Positions 34,509 through 43,945 of a DNA stretch of 64,000 nucleotides are shown piece after piece. Position 1 is the stretch's first letter, and each line of letters begins with the position of its first letter. The notes below the pieces were generated by a model that worked only from the letters and a program-made list of their open reading frames with translations, was not told where the DNA came from and ran no database searches. The stretch is from Sipunculus nudus (Eukaryota > Annelida > Sipuncula > Golfingiida > Sipunculidae), in assembly GCA_026874595.1 (NCBI GenBank), contig CM049316.1:39312695-39376694 (forward strand), given 5' to 3'. A program made the position numbers and the translations under genes.

Positions 34509-36225
34509 CGTATATATGTATATATAGTTGAAATATTTCTTAGATACAGTGTCAAATATATCTAGTTTATAAAAAAATAGAACTATGCCTATTATTTTAA
34601 TAGTTAATAAGGATAACATAATTAATGATGATTTATACTCTTGCCTTCTTGTGGATGAAGAATTTTCCAGGTCAAACATAGGTGTTGTAACACCGGTAGT
34701 CCTACATAAAAACAGCTTATTTGACACGTGACCTGCTTGCTTGAAATCTGATTTTCTACTTGTTTTTTGATGGTTGGTATATTAAAGAATAAGTCGTTTT
34801 TAATTTTATAGGTATAGCAAACATTTGAATCTCTTGCAATCGAGTAATTGTAGGTCTTACTAACTGCTTCTTAAGAAGCTTCAAATAATATTTGTTTTTT
34901 TTTTTTAAATCTGAAGTATCTGGGACTTACTTGGGTTCGCTGGTGGAGTTTTCTAGGTCAGACAATGGAGTTGTGACATTTGAAGTGCTGCATAAATAGA
35001 AATAAAATTGACCATTCAAACACATGACTTAATATATACGTTTGTCACAAGCTGTTGGTGACATTTTCACGGCTTTCATTGATGAGGCGTCATTATGTGA
35101 ATCATGTTTAAGAACATGCATGATTTGGCGGAAATGGCTTAGAATGTAAAAACTACAGTGATCGCGACGTAAATTGCGCAAAAATGGAGAAATGAATTGG
35201 TCCTTTCAAGGAAATGACGAAAATGATCAAACATAGTGCCACTAGTAATGTATATATAGAAGTGCTACTGTCAAAAATTTAAAAAGCTGATCAATACTAG
35301 ATGAAATGGTTTCACTGTCATCGTATGTGGCAGTGATTATTTAATGATACGAAAGAAAGATTTCGGACATGAGAGCCGTGATAGTCTGAAGACCTGTCTC
35401 GGGAACAGATTCGGAGATCCTAGTCTCGAAGCAAAAGTGTCTCTGTCTCTATTCAAGCATATATGCACAATTTTTTTTCTTTCGCGTTCCATTTCTCAAC
35501 AACGATATAATATGTCCACACCTCACCTTAAATTGCCTGGTCAGGTCAAGCAAACGTATTCAAAATCTCATTATATTATCATATAACACAATTGCCTATG
35601 AAAATATATTGATATTAATTTTTCATAAAATGAACCCAATTCCTTGTAGAAAACATTTTTCTATTTATTATTCCACAGAAAAACACGAGGCTGTGTGAAG
35701 TTTTCAAAACCTATTGGCACATCTCTGAGCCCTGTTAACTTGGCAGTGACGTCACACACAGGTAAATCCCCTATGACCAAAAGTTGCAGATCGCATCAAA
35801 AGCTTAATATTTCTGACCCTGTCAGGCCAAAATTTTCGGGGAAGAATAAAAGCAACATATATTTATAATTGACTGATTTAGAGTGATCTAGATATAAAAA
35901 AAAACTAACCAATTTCATATAAATACGTTCATCATGGGTTTTCAGCAGCTAACAGTCAAACCAAACCTATTTACTAACCATCTACCAAATAACTAACCAA
36001 CCAACGGCGATAAAACATGTAACCTTCTTGTGGAGGTATAAGAATTTAAAATTAAAAAAAATATATATATATTAAAGAAGAACCCCCCTCCCCTACACAC
36101 ACGCACACCCGTGATGGAGAGATAAATAATACTTACTCTCGTCTTGTTAGTTCTGCAGACTGTATAATGCCTATCAACATGAAAACACCGGAAAGGTTGA
36201 AAAGGAACGAGCGGAATTCCGCCAT
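22766..36225 (-). CDS. Secreted MAM-TSP1-TSP1-trypsin-like serine protease, 14 exons, 599 aa (gene span)
   Basis: I assembled this gene from 14 exons with consensus splice sites. Exon lengths 89, 57, 57, 31, 52, 144, 201, 150, 261, 88, 126, 254, 134 and 156 sum to 1800 nt with phase kept at all 13 junctions. Domain order is: signal peptide (1 to about 24); Thr/Pro-rich stalk (30-96); MAM domain (100-258, with the C-x6-C start, ACLEFWFYMDG core and PGSC end); TSP1 repeats (269-309 and 313-347); activation segment with the pro-peptide cysteine (SCGV); and a chymotrypsin-fold domain from ILGG at 367. The catalytic triad is His411 (TAAHC), Asp459 (RYDITIL) and Ser551 (GDSGGP). By family knowledge it is a secreted endopeptidase with extracellular substrates. 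Three oddities stand out: activation after Asn rather than Arg/Lys, Gly at the 189 position with Asp at 226, and loss of the Cys191-Cys220 pair. Exon-level entries give coordinates. No polyadenylation signal was located with confidence, and no orthologue name can be assigned. Confidence 0.9.
23005..23345. repeat. Intronic repeat rich in GCGGTATGCGG motifs
   Basis: The intron between exons 13 and 14 carries repeated GCGGTATGCGGAATGCGG-type motifs at its left side and their reverse complements (GCATTCCGCATACC, GCATACCGCATAACGCGG) at its right side. This gives a loosely palindromic block of about 340 bp. It is probably a small foldback transposon remnant; its exact ends are unclear. Confidence 0.45.
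23465..23598 (-). CDS. Protease exon 13
   Basis: The exon lies between cacgtttcag|GT and TACTCG|GTCAGT and is 134 nt (phase 1 to 0). It encodes KPSKYLHEVRVKIIDRDKC...HVCAGENTRLKGVYS, including the Cys168-Cys182 loop. The spacing from CAG to the catalytic Ser is the same as in trypsin. This puts Gly at position 189 and Tyr at position 191, where Cys is expected. Confidence 0.9.
24156..24409 (-). CDS. Protease exon 12: catalytic Asp
   Basis: The exon lies between ttttcag|ACTTG and CTTACG|GTAAAT and is 254 nt (phase 2 to 1). It encodes ...VGAHDNYRGK...HPKYDPRIIRYDITILEV...SPICLPQQEP...CYATGWGKTSYPY. Asp459 is the triad aspartate. The Cys in SPICLP is the Cys122 partner of the pro-peptide cysteine in exon 10. 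CYATGWG carries Cys136. Confidence 0.93.
25089..25214 (-). CDS. Protease exon 11: catalytic His
   Basis: The exon lies between tttttttctcacag|TTGG and CTTAAG|GTGTGT and is 126 nt (phase 2 to 2). It encodes WPWQVLLLV...HCGRIIISHRYVVTAAHCFRNRNL. His411 is in TAAHC, and the Cys42-Cys58 pair is present. Confidence 0.93.
25373..25497. repeat. 22-bp minisatellite in protease intron 10
   Basis: About six near-perfect copies of a 22-base unit (tttgttcagtttagatatac plus tt) lie in tandem within the intron between exons 10 and 11. Confidence 0.95.
26051..26138 (-). CDS. Protease exon 10: activation peptide and ILGG
   Basis: The exon lies between gtgctatag|AT and CACACAG|GTAAGG and is 88 nt (phase 1 to 2). 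It encodes NKKNTSCGVRYVEENLHN followed by ILGGNEAKPH. The SCGV cysteine is the usual pro-peptide cysteine that pairs with Cys122. ILGG is the new N-terminus after activation. The residue before it is Asn366, so trypsin-like activators would not cut here. The exon is too short to appear as an open frame by length alone; phase matching on both sides supports it. Confidence 0.85.
26139..28804 (-). other. Protease intron 9 (2.7 kb)
   Basis: This intron lies between the TSP1 exon and the activation-peptide exon. It contains a diverged duplication of a roughly 75-bp GC-rich unit near 28190-28330 (GTGCGCCCACAGCGCC / GTGCGCCAACAGCGCA) and a 14-bp hairpin at 28546-28584. I see no other exon of matching phase. 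The open frames on either strand here have no recognisable domain. Confidence 0.6.
28546..28584. repeat. 14-bp perfect hairpin in protease intron 9
   Basis: TATGCGTGAAAATC (28546-28559) and its exact reverse complement (28571-28584) flank an 11-base loop. The same GCGTGAAAAATCG motif recurs nearby at about 28470 and in shortened form to 28700. Confidence 0.8.
28805..29065 (-). CDS. Protease exon 9: two thrombospondin type 1 repeats
   Basis: The exon lies between tttccaatag|AC and TGTGAAG|GTAGGA and is 261 nt (phase 1 to 1). Repeat 1 is VWGEWSPCSVTDGMGMRSRK... and repeat 2 is WSDWNQCSVTCGRGYMQRSK.... Each keeps the WxxW...CSVT core. Repeat 1 has Asp where the second cysteine (TCG) is expected, and repeat 2 lacks the cysteine after the R-rich strand. 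One symmetric phase-1 exon carries both repeats. Confidence 0.93.
29611..29760 (-). CDS. Protease exon 8: MAM domain C-terminal part
   Basis: The exon lies between tatcttcag|GT and CCTGCAG|GTGCC and is 150 nt (phase 1 to 1). It encodes DYAAQWRQRYVNLTVGEEGF...AVDDVIIRPGSCPA, the typical end of a MAM domain with the final cysteine (residue 258). Confidence 0.92.
30005..30205 (-). CDS. Protease exon 7: MAM domain core
   Basis: The exon lies between attcacccag|GC and GGGGCAG|GTAAAG and is 201 nt (phase 1 to 1). It encodes KYMFTVHRG...ACLEFWFYMDGP...LIWEGA, the GHYLYVE and CLxFxYHMxG strands of a MAM domain. The third MAM cysteine is residue 176. Confidence 0.93.
30885..31028 (-). CDS. Protease exon 6: MAM domain N-terminal part
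   Basis: The exon lies between ccatgttgag|TC and GCTACAG|GTAAGA and is 144 nt (phase 1 to 1). It encodes LWLCTNEERQC...FVWSLTSGND...TLMNAT. The C-x6-C pair (residues 100 and 107) matches the CxFExxLC start of MAM domains, though FE is NE here. The acceptor has a weak pyrimidine tract, so the first few residues are the least certain part. Confidence 0.85.
31997..32048 (-). CDS. Protease exon 5: Thr/Pro-rich stalk
   Basis: The exon lies between ttactttcag|AG and GCTAATG|GTACGT and is 52 nt (phase 0 to 1). It encodes STVPPTTPEPWNVTHAN. It is short and low in complexity. Good splice sites and phase continuity with exons 4 and 6 support it. Confidence 0.78.
32670..33240. mobile_element. Intronic foldback element with arms of about 80 bp
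   Basis: The left arm (about 32688-32771: CTAGACTGGTACCCCGCTCT ... GGGCGTACAACGCCATCTT) and the reverse complement of 33153-33235 (TAGACTGGTACCCTGCTCTT ... AGGCGTACAACGCCATCTT) match over about 80 bases at roughly 80 percent identity, around a core of about 380 bp. It lies in the intron between protease exons 4 and 5 and has no coding capacity. Confidence 0.65.
33704..33734 (-). CDS. Protease exon 4: 31-nt stalk micro-exon
   Basis: The exon lies between ttccttttag|AG and GAAGAG|GTAACA and is 31 nt (phase 2 to 0). It encodes ARTTTTPREE. Its Thr-rich content and exact phase fit between the 57-nt stalk exons and exon 5 support it. Confidence 0.68.
33883..33961. repeat. (AT)n microsatellite in protease intron 3
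   Basis: This is an AT run with TTTA and GT interruptions. Confidence 0.9.
34300..34356 (-). pseudogene. Decayed third copy of the 57-nt stalk exon
   Basis: Reading frame, length and donor (GGATAC|GTAAGT) match the two intact 57-nt exons. The frame reads DTPLTDLDDPTTQD, against VTTPLSDLENSTSEP and VTTPMFDLENSSSTR in the other two. At the acceptor position the dinucleotide is TC instead of AG. Extending upstream to the nearest AG brings in a TGA stop. It looks like a dead exon duplicate that kept its donor. Confidence 0.65.
34471..34503. repeat. (AT)n microsatellite in protease intron 3
   Basis: This is an AT run beside the 57-nt exon 3. Confidence 0.9.
34645..34701 (-). CDS. Protease exon 3: 57-nt stalk exon with GC donor
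   Basis: The exon lies between tttatgtag|GA and ACAAGAAG|GCAAGA and is 57 nt (phase 2 to 2). It encodes TTGVTTPMFDLENSSSTR. It is a clear duplicate of exon 2 in length, phase and sequence. The donor is GC rather than GT, with the strong AAG|GCAAG context typical of GC-AG introns. Confidence 0.8.
34931..34987 (-). CDS. Protease exon 2: 57-nt stalk exon
   Basis: The exon lies between tatttatgcag|CA and ACCCAA|GTAAGT and is 57 nt (phase 2 to 2). It encodes TSNVTTPLSDLENSTSEP, a Ser/Thr-rich stalk module with an Asn-Ser-Thr glycosylation site. It is symmetric in phase, so it can be skipped or duplicated without a frameshift. Confidence 0.82.
36137..36225 (-). CDS. Protease exon 1: start codon and signal peptide
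   Basis: The ATG sits in good context (gcaaaATGGCG). It encodes MAEFRSFLFNLSGVFMLIGI then IQSAELTRR. The hydrophobic core and likely cleavage after QSA mark it as a signal peptide. The donor is CGAGA|GTAAGT (phase 2), which joins the 57-nt exon as Asp. Confidence 0.85.
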
Positions 36226-36236
36226 TTTGCAATACA

Positions 36237-36310
36237 CCTTATACTACATCGGATGTTACATATAAGTTCTGCCATGCCATGCGTAGAGACATACGCATGA
36301 GGAAATGATG
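36237..36310 (-). promoter_or_regulatory. Candidate protease promoter
   Basis: On the - strand a TATA-like CTTATATG (36266-36259) lies about 35 bases before the start codon. A second TATAAGG lies closer, and a CRE-like TTACGTCATCA lies at about 36307-36317. If the TATA is used the 5' UTR would be very short, so an upstream start with another motif is also possible. Confidence 0.25.
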
Positions 36311-36319
36311 ACGTAAATA

Positions 36320-37650
36320 CCGTTCTCCTTGGCTGGTTGTTATTCAGGATAAGTGACTCACTCGGTCAAGGTATCTAAAAGGAAAAAGCTGTTTACCTTT
36401 CATAAGTGTTCAAACAGAAAGGCCAACGTTATAAACCAACAGCTGCTGGTGTAACTGCCGTTGCCAGGAGGGTATGCGTTCATCCCCGTTCGTGCGTGTT
36501 ATTATGTGGATGTGTTTATTCACGACATAATTCAAAAATCATTAATGGAATATCATAAACAGGACATTTCAATTTTCAGGACATTTCGCGAATTGGCCAA
36601 GGAAAAGACAATAACATTTTGGTGTGCATCCGACTTATGACCCGGATCCAGGAACGTCATCAAGGAATATTTAAAAATGTAGGGTAACCTATACAAGAAT
36701 GAACCCTGGAATTTGGGCAGTTAAGTCAATGCAAACACGGGTTAGGGAGCATTAAGCAATAGGGACCCCCATATTTGGTGATCAACTTCTAATACATCCA
36801 CTTGGGAAATAGAGAGTATTCAGAGAGCGAAAATCTCCGCCTTTAACAAAGAGTTAAATTTACCATAGTTTACAATAAATAATCCTAATATTAATACTAG
36901 TCTCATCTTCTGAACTTATGCAGAGTTCTATTTTTCATTTTACTGACGGGTACTTAATAAATGTTCTTACATTTTCAGCTATAAGGTATTTAAATATATG
37001 CATAGTTAACCTGCAAAAGATGCTCACGACAGGCTCTAACGGATGAACATTATTTGTTAGACGACAACTCAAATATTAGAAAATAAATTGTCATGGAGGT
37101 GTTGGAAGCGTGGGTTAAGAAAACGTAATATTTTGACTCCGGTCAAAGAGACGGGGCATTTGCTGGTTTGGAACAAATAATGGCCGATCCCTTATCAGAA
37201 TGGAGAGCAAGATACATTTATACCCCCTCTCCTACAATCATCTTTTGCCTATTTGCCCGCTTAAGACAAACTTTCAGGATGAAGATATATTTTCATTAGA
37301 ATTCAGCTGCAGATCCGTATTTATAAAGATGACATGGAGTTTCAATAAGTGCGAGAGGGATCATATGAGTTACATGAGGTCTAACACAAATGCTTTACAA
37401 TCGATATGAAACCCGTGAGGTGATGTCTCCTCTAGAGAAAACACACATTAACATTTATATGATGTCACAAAATGGATCATGTCATTTTTTTATTAACTGT
37501 ACCAAATTAGCTGTACATTTGTATTTAGTATTCAGCGTGCTTATGAATATAGATGGGCCATAGTAGGAAAAGCAAACGATTAATTGTATTCGTCTTATGA
37601 ATATAAATAAGCCTCCAGGGTAGAAGGGTATTTAAGGACGTGCAGACGAT
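36320..37650. other. Intergenic region with a dispersed repeat fragment
   Basis: I see no gene here. The segment near 36455-36560 (GCCAGGAGGGTATGCGTTCA ... TCCCCGTTCG) recurs at about 39195-39290 and marks a dispersed repeat family. Confidence 0.5.
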
Positions 37651-37694
37651 TATTTAGGGGTCAGACACGGAGCGGAGCCTGCAGAGACACGAAC

Positions 37695-38230
37695 TGCCGT
37701 CCGCTCCAGTTCAGTGAGGTGCCGCTGCCCAGTGAACAGTGAGGTGCTGTCCAGTGAGGTGCCGGTGACCAGTGAGGTGCTGTCCAGTGAGGCGCCGGTG
37801 ACCAGTGAGATTCTGTCCAGTGAAGTGCCGCTGCACAGTGACCAGGGAGGTGCTGTCCATTGAGATGTCGGTAACATATGAGGTGCTGTCCAGTGAGGTG
37901 CCGCTGCCCAGTGACCAGAGAGGTGTTCATGGGAGGTGCTGTCGGCCAATGACCAGAGAGTTGTCCAGTGAAGTGCCGCCGCCCAGTGACCAGTGAGGTG
38001 CTGTCCAGTGAGGTGTCGCTTCCCAGTGACCAGTTGAGGCGCTGTCCAGCGAGGTTTGTCTGGCGAGGTGCTGTCCAGTGAGGCACTGTCCAGCGAGGTG
38101 CTGCCAGTGAGGTAATGCCCAGTGAGGTCAGGTTAGGTGATGCCCGGTGATTTCCAGTAAGGTGAACCAGCGAGTGTTCATAGAGGTGCTGCCAGCGGGT
38201 ATCTAGTGATGTGCTGCAGTGAGGGGCTGC
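37695..38230. repeat. Degenerate GC-rich minisatellite (CCAGTGAGGTGCTGT)
   Basis: There are many imperfect tandem copies of CCAGTGAGGTGCTGT and CCAGTGAGGTGCCGCTGCC, in higher-order units of about 20-45 bases. Open frames crossing it on both strands read as low-complexity (TSLDSTSLVTG-like) and are not supported as genes. It is far more GC-rich than its surroundings. Confidence 0.85.
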
Positions 38231-39190
38231 CAGCCGGGGTCTAGATTCACTAGTCCACGTCGAGATCTAGAGACTGTTAGAGACTGTGCTTGTATTAAAG
38301 TTATTATTTAGTTGATACCAGTGTATCCAGAGAGGTGTAACAGGTTGAGAACCGATCTGGTTGGTGATTTTGAACTCTGTTTCTTTTATATACTCTTGTT
38401 GTTTATATCGCTGACTTGTGATGTGTTGTGTCTCTGAGTACTTTTATGTTGAGTGCGCCATCAAAATCCCCCAATCTCTACTTTTCCTAAAGGCACGTTT
38501 AACTAAAGGCAGCCCGGTCCGTCACTTGGTAAGGACAACCTTTTCCCTCGTGCACAAGAATGTGGTACCTTTTATCGGGAGACATATGGAAAATTAACCC
38601 TATGATGTACCCGGCACCTGTAACATATAACGCATAAATAGCGGTATATGTGTAAAATATATGACAGTTAGTGTGCTGTCAGGGGAAAAAAAAGCCCAGG
38701 GAAGGAAGCCAGGCGTAAACAAATGTATACTGTGCAAGTGAAAGTTTTCTCTGTTGGTGGCCTTAATGTCACCAGTATGTTGAGAGACTGCACCTCTGCT
38801 GACATTACATGGAATATTAAATCATCATGGATGAAAGTTTTTGATTCACTGTGTACACGGACGTCATCAGCATATAATAAATTATATGATGCATAGCGTA
38901 TAAAAATTACGGTTATGATATGATATAATAGCGTATAAAGACTGCGGTTAAGTGTTAAAATCCCTATACATCATCATACAATGCATGTGGCTGTACCGTA
39001 TACTATACGATAGCTTAGCAGGCTGTGACACAACTCATGTTGACATCCCTTATAAAAAATGACCGAAAATAATTATTTCATCAGGGAGCGCCTGATTTTT
39101 TCCATGTGTACACGTTATTAAAACAGTTTCGTAAATGTTTTTATGGCATGTTGTGAGAAGCCGAGGCTGCTCAGTGGAAATATATTTTAA
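38230..39190. other. Intergenic region
   Basis: I see no gene here. The part right of the minisatellite (38290-38520) has a polyadenylation-like TATTAAAG followed by GT-rich sequence and could be the edge of an old retroelement. I could not find a matching second terminal repeat in the window. Confidence 0.4.
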
Positions 39191-39439
39191 CTGCCTCCGC
39201 CAGGAGGGTATGCGTTCATCCCCGTTCGTATGTTTGTGCGTTTGTTTGCTTTAGCTAAGAACATAACACAGGCAGTCATGAAATTTTTATTGCATTTTGG
39301 GCGCATAAGAACAAAAGTATCAAACCTTATTTTTTAGCTCAGCTGACTGTAAGTCATCTGAGCTATAGCGATCACCCTTTGTCCGTTCTGGCTTTCCGTC
39401 CGTCCGTCCGTCCGTTAACTGGGCACAAATCGTTACCGT

Positions 39440-42130
39440 TAGACATAGGGAGGTCCTAGGCAAATATCCTTGGAAACTTGAAATTAGGTCATGGTGACCT
39501 ATATTTTGTGACCTACAGGACGAAAGCATGATTTTAGAAACCAGACAGTCAGACGGGGCACACATAGTATCCATTAAGCTTAGAAACCTCTAACCTGAAA
39601 TTTAGGAAGATCCTAGACAAATGTCCTTGGAAACCTGAAACTAGGTCACTGTGACCTATATTCTGCAACCTTTAGGGAAAAGATGTCATATGAGCACACT
39701 GAATGTCAGATTGGGACAAATCGTATCTGTGAGGACTAGAATCGTCTATCACAATATCCTGAGAATTTCTAGGCAAATCCCCTATGAAACCTAAAATTAG
39801 GTCATGGTGATCTATATTTTTTTTACCATCGGACCGAAAACATGGTTTTTAAGCATCAGACAGGCAGATGGGGCACAGATTGAATTAATAAGGCCTAGAA
39901 TCCTCGTACGTGACATTTAGGGAGGTCAAAGGCAAATCTCCTTGGGAACTAGAAATTAGGTCTGAGTTACCTTCAGGCAGAAAAAAAGGATTTTTAGCAT
40001 CAGACAGTCAGACGGGGCACAAATGGAATCGATAAGGCCCAGAATCATCCAAAGTGACTTTTAGGGAGGTCCTAGGCAAATATCCTTAATAACTTGAAAT
40101 TAGGTCATGGTGACCTATATTTTGTGACCTACAGGCCGAAAACATGATTTCTAGCACCCTGAATGTCAGATGGGGACAAATCATATATGTGAGGCCTAGA
40201 ACCCTCTGACTCAATATCCTGGGAGTTTCTAGGCAAATCTCCTTAAAAACCTAAAAGGGGTTTTGGTGACTTAAATGTTGTGACCTACGGGCTGAAAACA
40301 ATATGTCGAGCACCCAGACAGTCCGACGTTGCAGCATGTAACCTTTAGGCCTAGAAACCTCTAACCTGACATGTTTGGAGATCCTAGGCAAAAATGTCCT
40401 TGGAAACCTGAAATTAGGTCACTGTGACCTATATTCTGCGACTTATATGGAAAAGTGTCATATGAGCACCCTTAATGTCAGAAAGGACAAATCGTATCTG
40501 TGAGGCTTAGAATCCTCTATCACAATATCCTGAGAGTTTCTAGGCAAATCCCCTATGAAACCTGAAGTTAGGACATGGTGACCAATATTTTACCTTCAGG
40601 CCGAAAACAAGGTTTTTTAGCATCAGACAGTCAGACGTGGCACAAATGGAATCGATAAGGCCTAGGATCACCCAAAGTGACTTTTAGGGAGGTCCTAGGC
40701 AAATATCCTTTGAAACTTGAAATTAGGTCATGATGACCTATATTTTGTGACCTACAGGCCGAAAACATGATTTAGAGCACCCTTATTGTCAGATGGGGAC
40801 AAATCGTATATTTGAGGTCTAAAATCTTCTTACTCAATATCCCGGGAGTTTTAGGGAAATCTCCTCGGAAACCTGAAATTAGGTCATGGTGACCAATATT
40901 TTGTGACCTATGGGCCGAAAACAATCACCCAGATTGTTACCATCCAGAAAGTCAAATGGGGCGCAAGTAGTATCCATTAGGCCTAGAATCCTCCAATATG
41001 ACATTAAGGGAGGTCCTTGGCTAATGTCCCAAGAAACCTGAAATTAGGTAAATGTCATCTATACTCTTTGACTTATAGGGAATAAAATGTATGAACCCCT
41101 GAATGTCTGATGGTGACAAATCGTATCAGTTAGGCCTAGAATCTTCTTACACAATTTCCTGGCCGGCTCGGGGAAAATCTCATTGGAAACCTGATGTAAG
41201 GTCATGGTGACCTACATTTTGTGACCTACAAGACAAAAACCTGATTTGAGCCTCCGGAATGTCAGATGGGCACAAATCATGTCTGTTAGGCCTAGAATCT
41301 TCTAAAACAACATCCTGGGAGGTCCTAGGCAAATCTCCTTGGAAACCTGATATTAGGTTATGGTGACCTACATTTTGTGACCTACAGGCCGAAAACAGGA
41401 TTTTGAGCACTAAGAAAGTTAGACAGGGCACACATTGCATTTGTCAAGCTTAGAATCTTCTAATGTTACATTCTGAGACATTCATGGCAAATGTCTATAG
41501 AAAATTTAAATTAGGTCACAATGACCTATTTTATGCGACCTTTAGGAAAAGTCACATAAGGCCCCAGACAGTCAGTCAGGGCAAACATTGTACCTGTTAG
41601 GCCTAGAATCATCTAATGTAAATTCTGAGATGTCCTTGGCCAGTGTCCTTTGAAAACTGAAATTAGGTTCACCATGACCTATATTTTATGACCTTTCGGC
41701 GGAAAACAAGGTTTTCTTTAGCATCAGACAGTCAGACGGGGCACATATTGTATCCAATAGGCCTAGAATCTTTTAACATAAAATTCTGGGAGGTCCTAGT
41801 CAAGTGTCCTTGGAAACTTGAGATTAGGTCATAGTGACCTATATTGTGTGATCTATGGGCTGAAAAATGGTTTTGTGCACCCAGACAGACAAGGCAGAAA
41901 TTGAATCCATTTGTCCTAGACTCTTCTAACATGACATTCAGGGAAATCCTTGGCAATTCTCCTTGGAAACCTGAAATTGGATCATGGTGACCTATATTTT
42001 GCTAGCTCTTTACCAGAAACATGATTTTGAGCACTCAGACAGACACGGTACAAATTGTATCTTTTTTTCCTTGGAACCCTCTATTGTCACATCCAGGAGG
42101 GTTCTGAGCAGGTCTCCTATGAATCCTTAA
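39440..42130 (+). repeat. 156-bp tandem repeat array, about 17 diverged monomers
   Basis: Each monomer carries a core GAAATTAGGTCATGGTGACC then TATATTTTGTGACCTACAGG, followed by AAAACATGATTTT, CAGACAGTCAGACGGGGCAC and AGGCCTAGAATC. Landmarks near 39499, 39656, 39812, 40115, 40272, 40429, 40738, 40898, 41057, 41211, 41367, 41526, 41680, 41837 and 41995 give a spacing of 154-160. Open frames on the - strand here are repeat artefacts. Confidence 0.9.
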
Positions 42131-43089
42131 ATTTTTATTTTCTGTCCATTTTTTCAACACTGTAACTTTAGCCATAGTCTATTCTCACAGGCAATATATA
42201 ACATTAATAAAAAAAAATGAGCACCCAGTCATAATTAGCTGAGCGTCATGGCCCATGGGCAACTTGTTTTTGTCGGAACTACTCATTTATCACCATTGTG
42301 TCACCTTGATTATATTTATTCCGTTTTATTTATTCAAATAGTATTCATACAGGGTACACCGTTACAACAGGGCCCTGATGGGAAATGCTATTTATACAGT
42401 ATAAATGTATGCAAGGTATGATATAAAACATGATAATATATAATTTTAACATAAAACGTCACATATAGTGCACTCACGTGACTGACAGACAAGGAAACAC
42501 AGTGGAATATAAAAAATGGTATATATCATATGACATATGAAATAGCCTTAAGACAAAAGAACGTTTCAACCAATCACGTGATCACTTGGTTCTCTTTGTT
42601 TCAAGTGTATATTTCGATAAATATAGTTTAGTTTTGCCTAGTTAAACAATTTTAACTTACTAGCGTATGGACAGTCGACAAGAGACTACAAGTGTCCGCT
42701 GACTCAGAGATATATCGATAAATTGAGGCATGGAACCTCTCCTGACGTGACAGCTAGCCCTCCAAATTAGTTGCATCAGAGATGTCCAAATATCCCAAGA
42801 CACTCGGATGGACGAAAATGAAAAAAAACAAGTGACCCATGGGTCAAGACGCTCAGCTGACTGGGAAGAGATTCGCTAAACGGAAATTTTATCATCAGAT
42901 TGGTAGTATATACTCATTCAACTGAAGCATCAAAAAGATTAACTAACAGGCCAAGATTAAGTCTGAATTTATATATCTCAAAAATAGAGAAAAAATTTGT
43001 AAACTTTAAAAACTAGATGCGGGTAGCCGACAAGTGACTACGTGTATCAGCCAAAATCAGAGTGGAACGGGTGAATTGAGGCATAAATT

Positions 43090-43945
43090 GAGTGGCAAGG
43101 GGAAATAGAGTGAGGTATGTTGCATATTAGCATGGATGTCTGCAGCCTAAATGTGAATGTAGGTTGTGCCACCTACCACAAATCCAGAAACTGTCCAATT
43201 TGTATACATATGCAAAATTTTAGGCAGAAAAGTCAAACTATTACATGTATATGAGTGATTTTAGCCCACGGCAGACAAACAGACAGACGCTGTGCAAAAA
43301 TAGTTGCAGGTGGCCCCTCCATTTTGTGTATGATAAAGCCCTATGTGAGATCTAAACACATGCACAATTTTGGCCCAATCGGTCAAATGGTTCCGGAGAT
43401 ATGAGCTTGGATGTGTGCAGAGTTAACTAGAATTTAGGTGGCGCCACCTGTCATAAAATCAAGAAAGCTGTCCAGGATGTGTAAACCCGCAAAATTTTAG
43501 GCAGTTATGTCAAACCACTATAGAGAAATGAGTGATTTTAGGCCTCGGCAGACAAACAGACAGACGCCGTGCAAAATGTGCAAAAATGGTTGCAGGTTGC
43601 CCCTCCAATGTTGTGTATGATAAACACCCATGTGAGATCTATACACATACAAAATGTTGGTCCAATCGTTCAAACGGTTCCCGAGATATGAGCTTGGATG
43701 TCTGCAGTGTAAATTAGAATGTATATGGCGCCATCTGTCATAAAATCAAGAAAGCTTTCCAGGATGTATAAAGCTGCAAAATGTTAGGCAGATTTGTCAA
43801 AAACACTGCCGAGATATGAGTGACATTATCCCACGGCAGACACACAGACAGACGCTGTGCAAAAATGGTTGTAGGTGGCCTCTCCAGTTTTGTGTATGAT
43901 AAAAACCCATGTGAGATATAAACACATGCACAATTTTGGCCTTTT
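43090..43945 (+). repeat. Tandem repeat of about 285 bp, three copies
   Basis: Three units share CAGACAAACAGACAGACGC, TGTGCAAAAATGGTTGCAGG, CCATGTGAGATCTAAACACA and GAGATATGAGCTTGGATGT, with landmarks at about 43286, 43564 and 43851. They lie inside the 5.4-kb element, right of the 156-bp array. Confidence 0.85.

Noticed and set aside
37650-38086. Open frames of 99 and 141 codons over the GC-rich minisatellite
   Set aside because: Tandem repeats without stops give long frames in several phases. There is no start, splice or domain evidence.
41180-41440. Repeated open frames on the - strand in the 156-bp array
   Set aside because: They are the same monomer translated several times, with frames broken between monomers.
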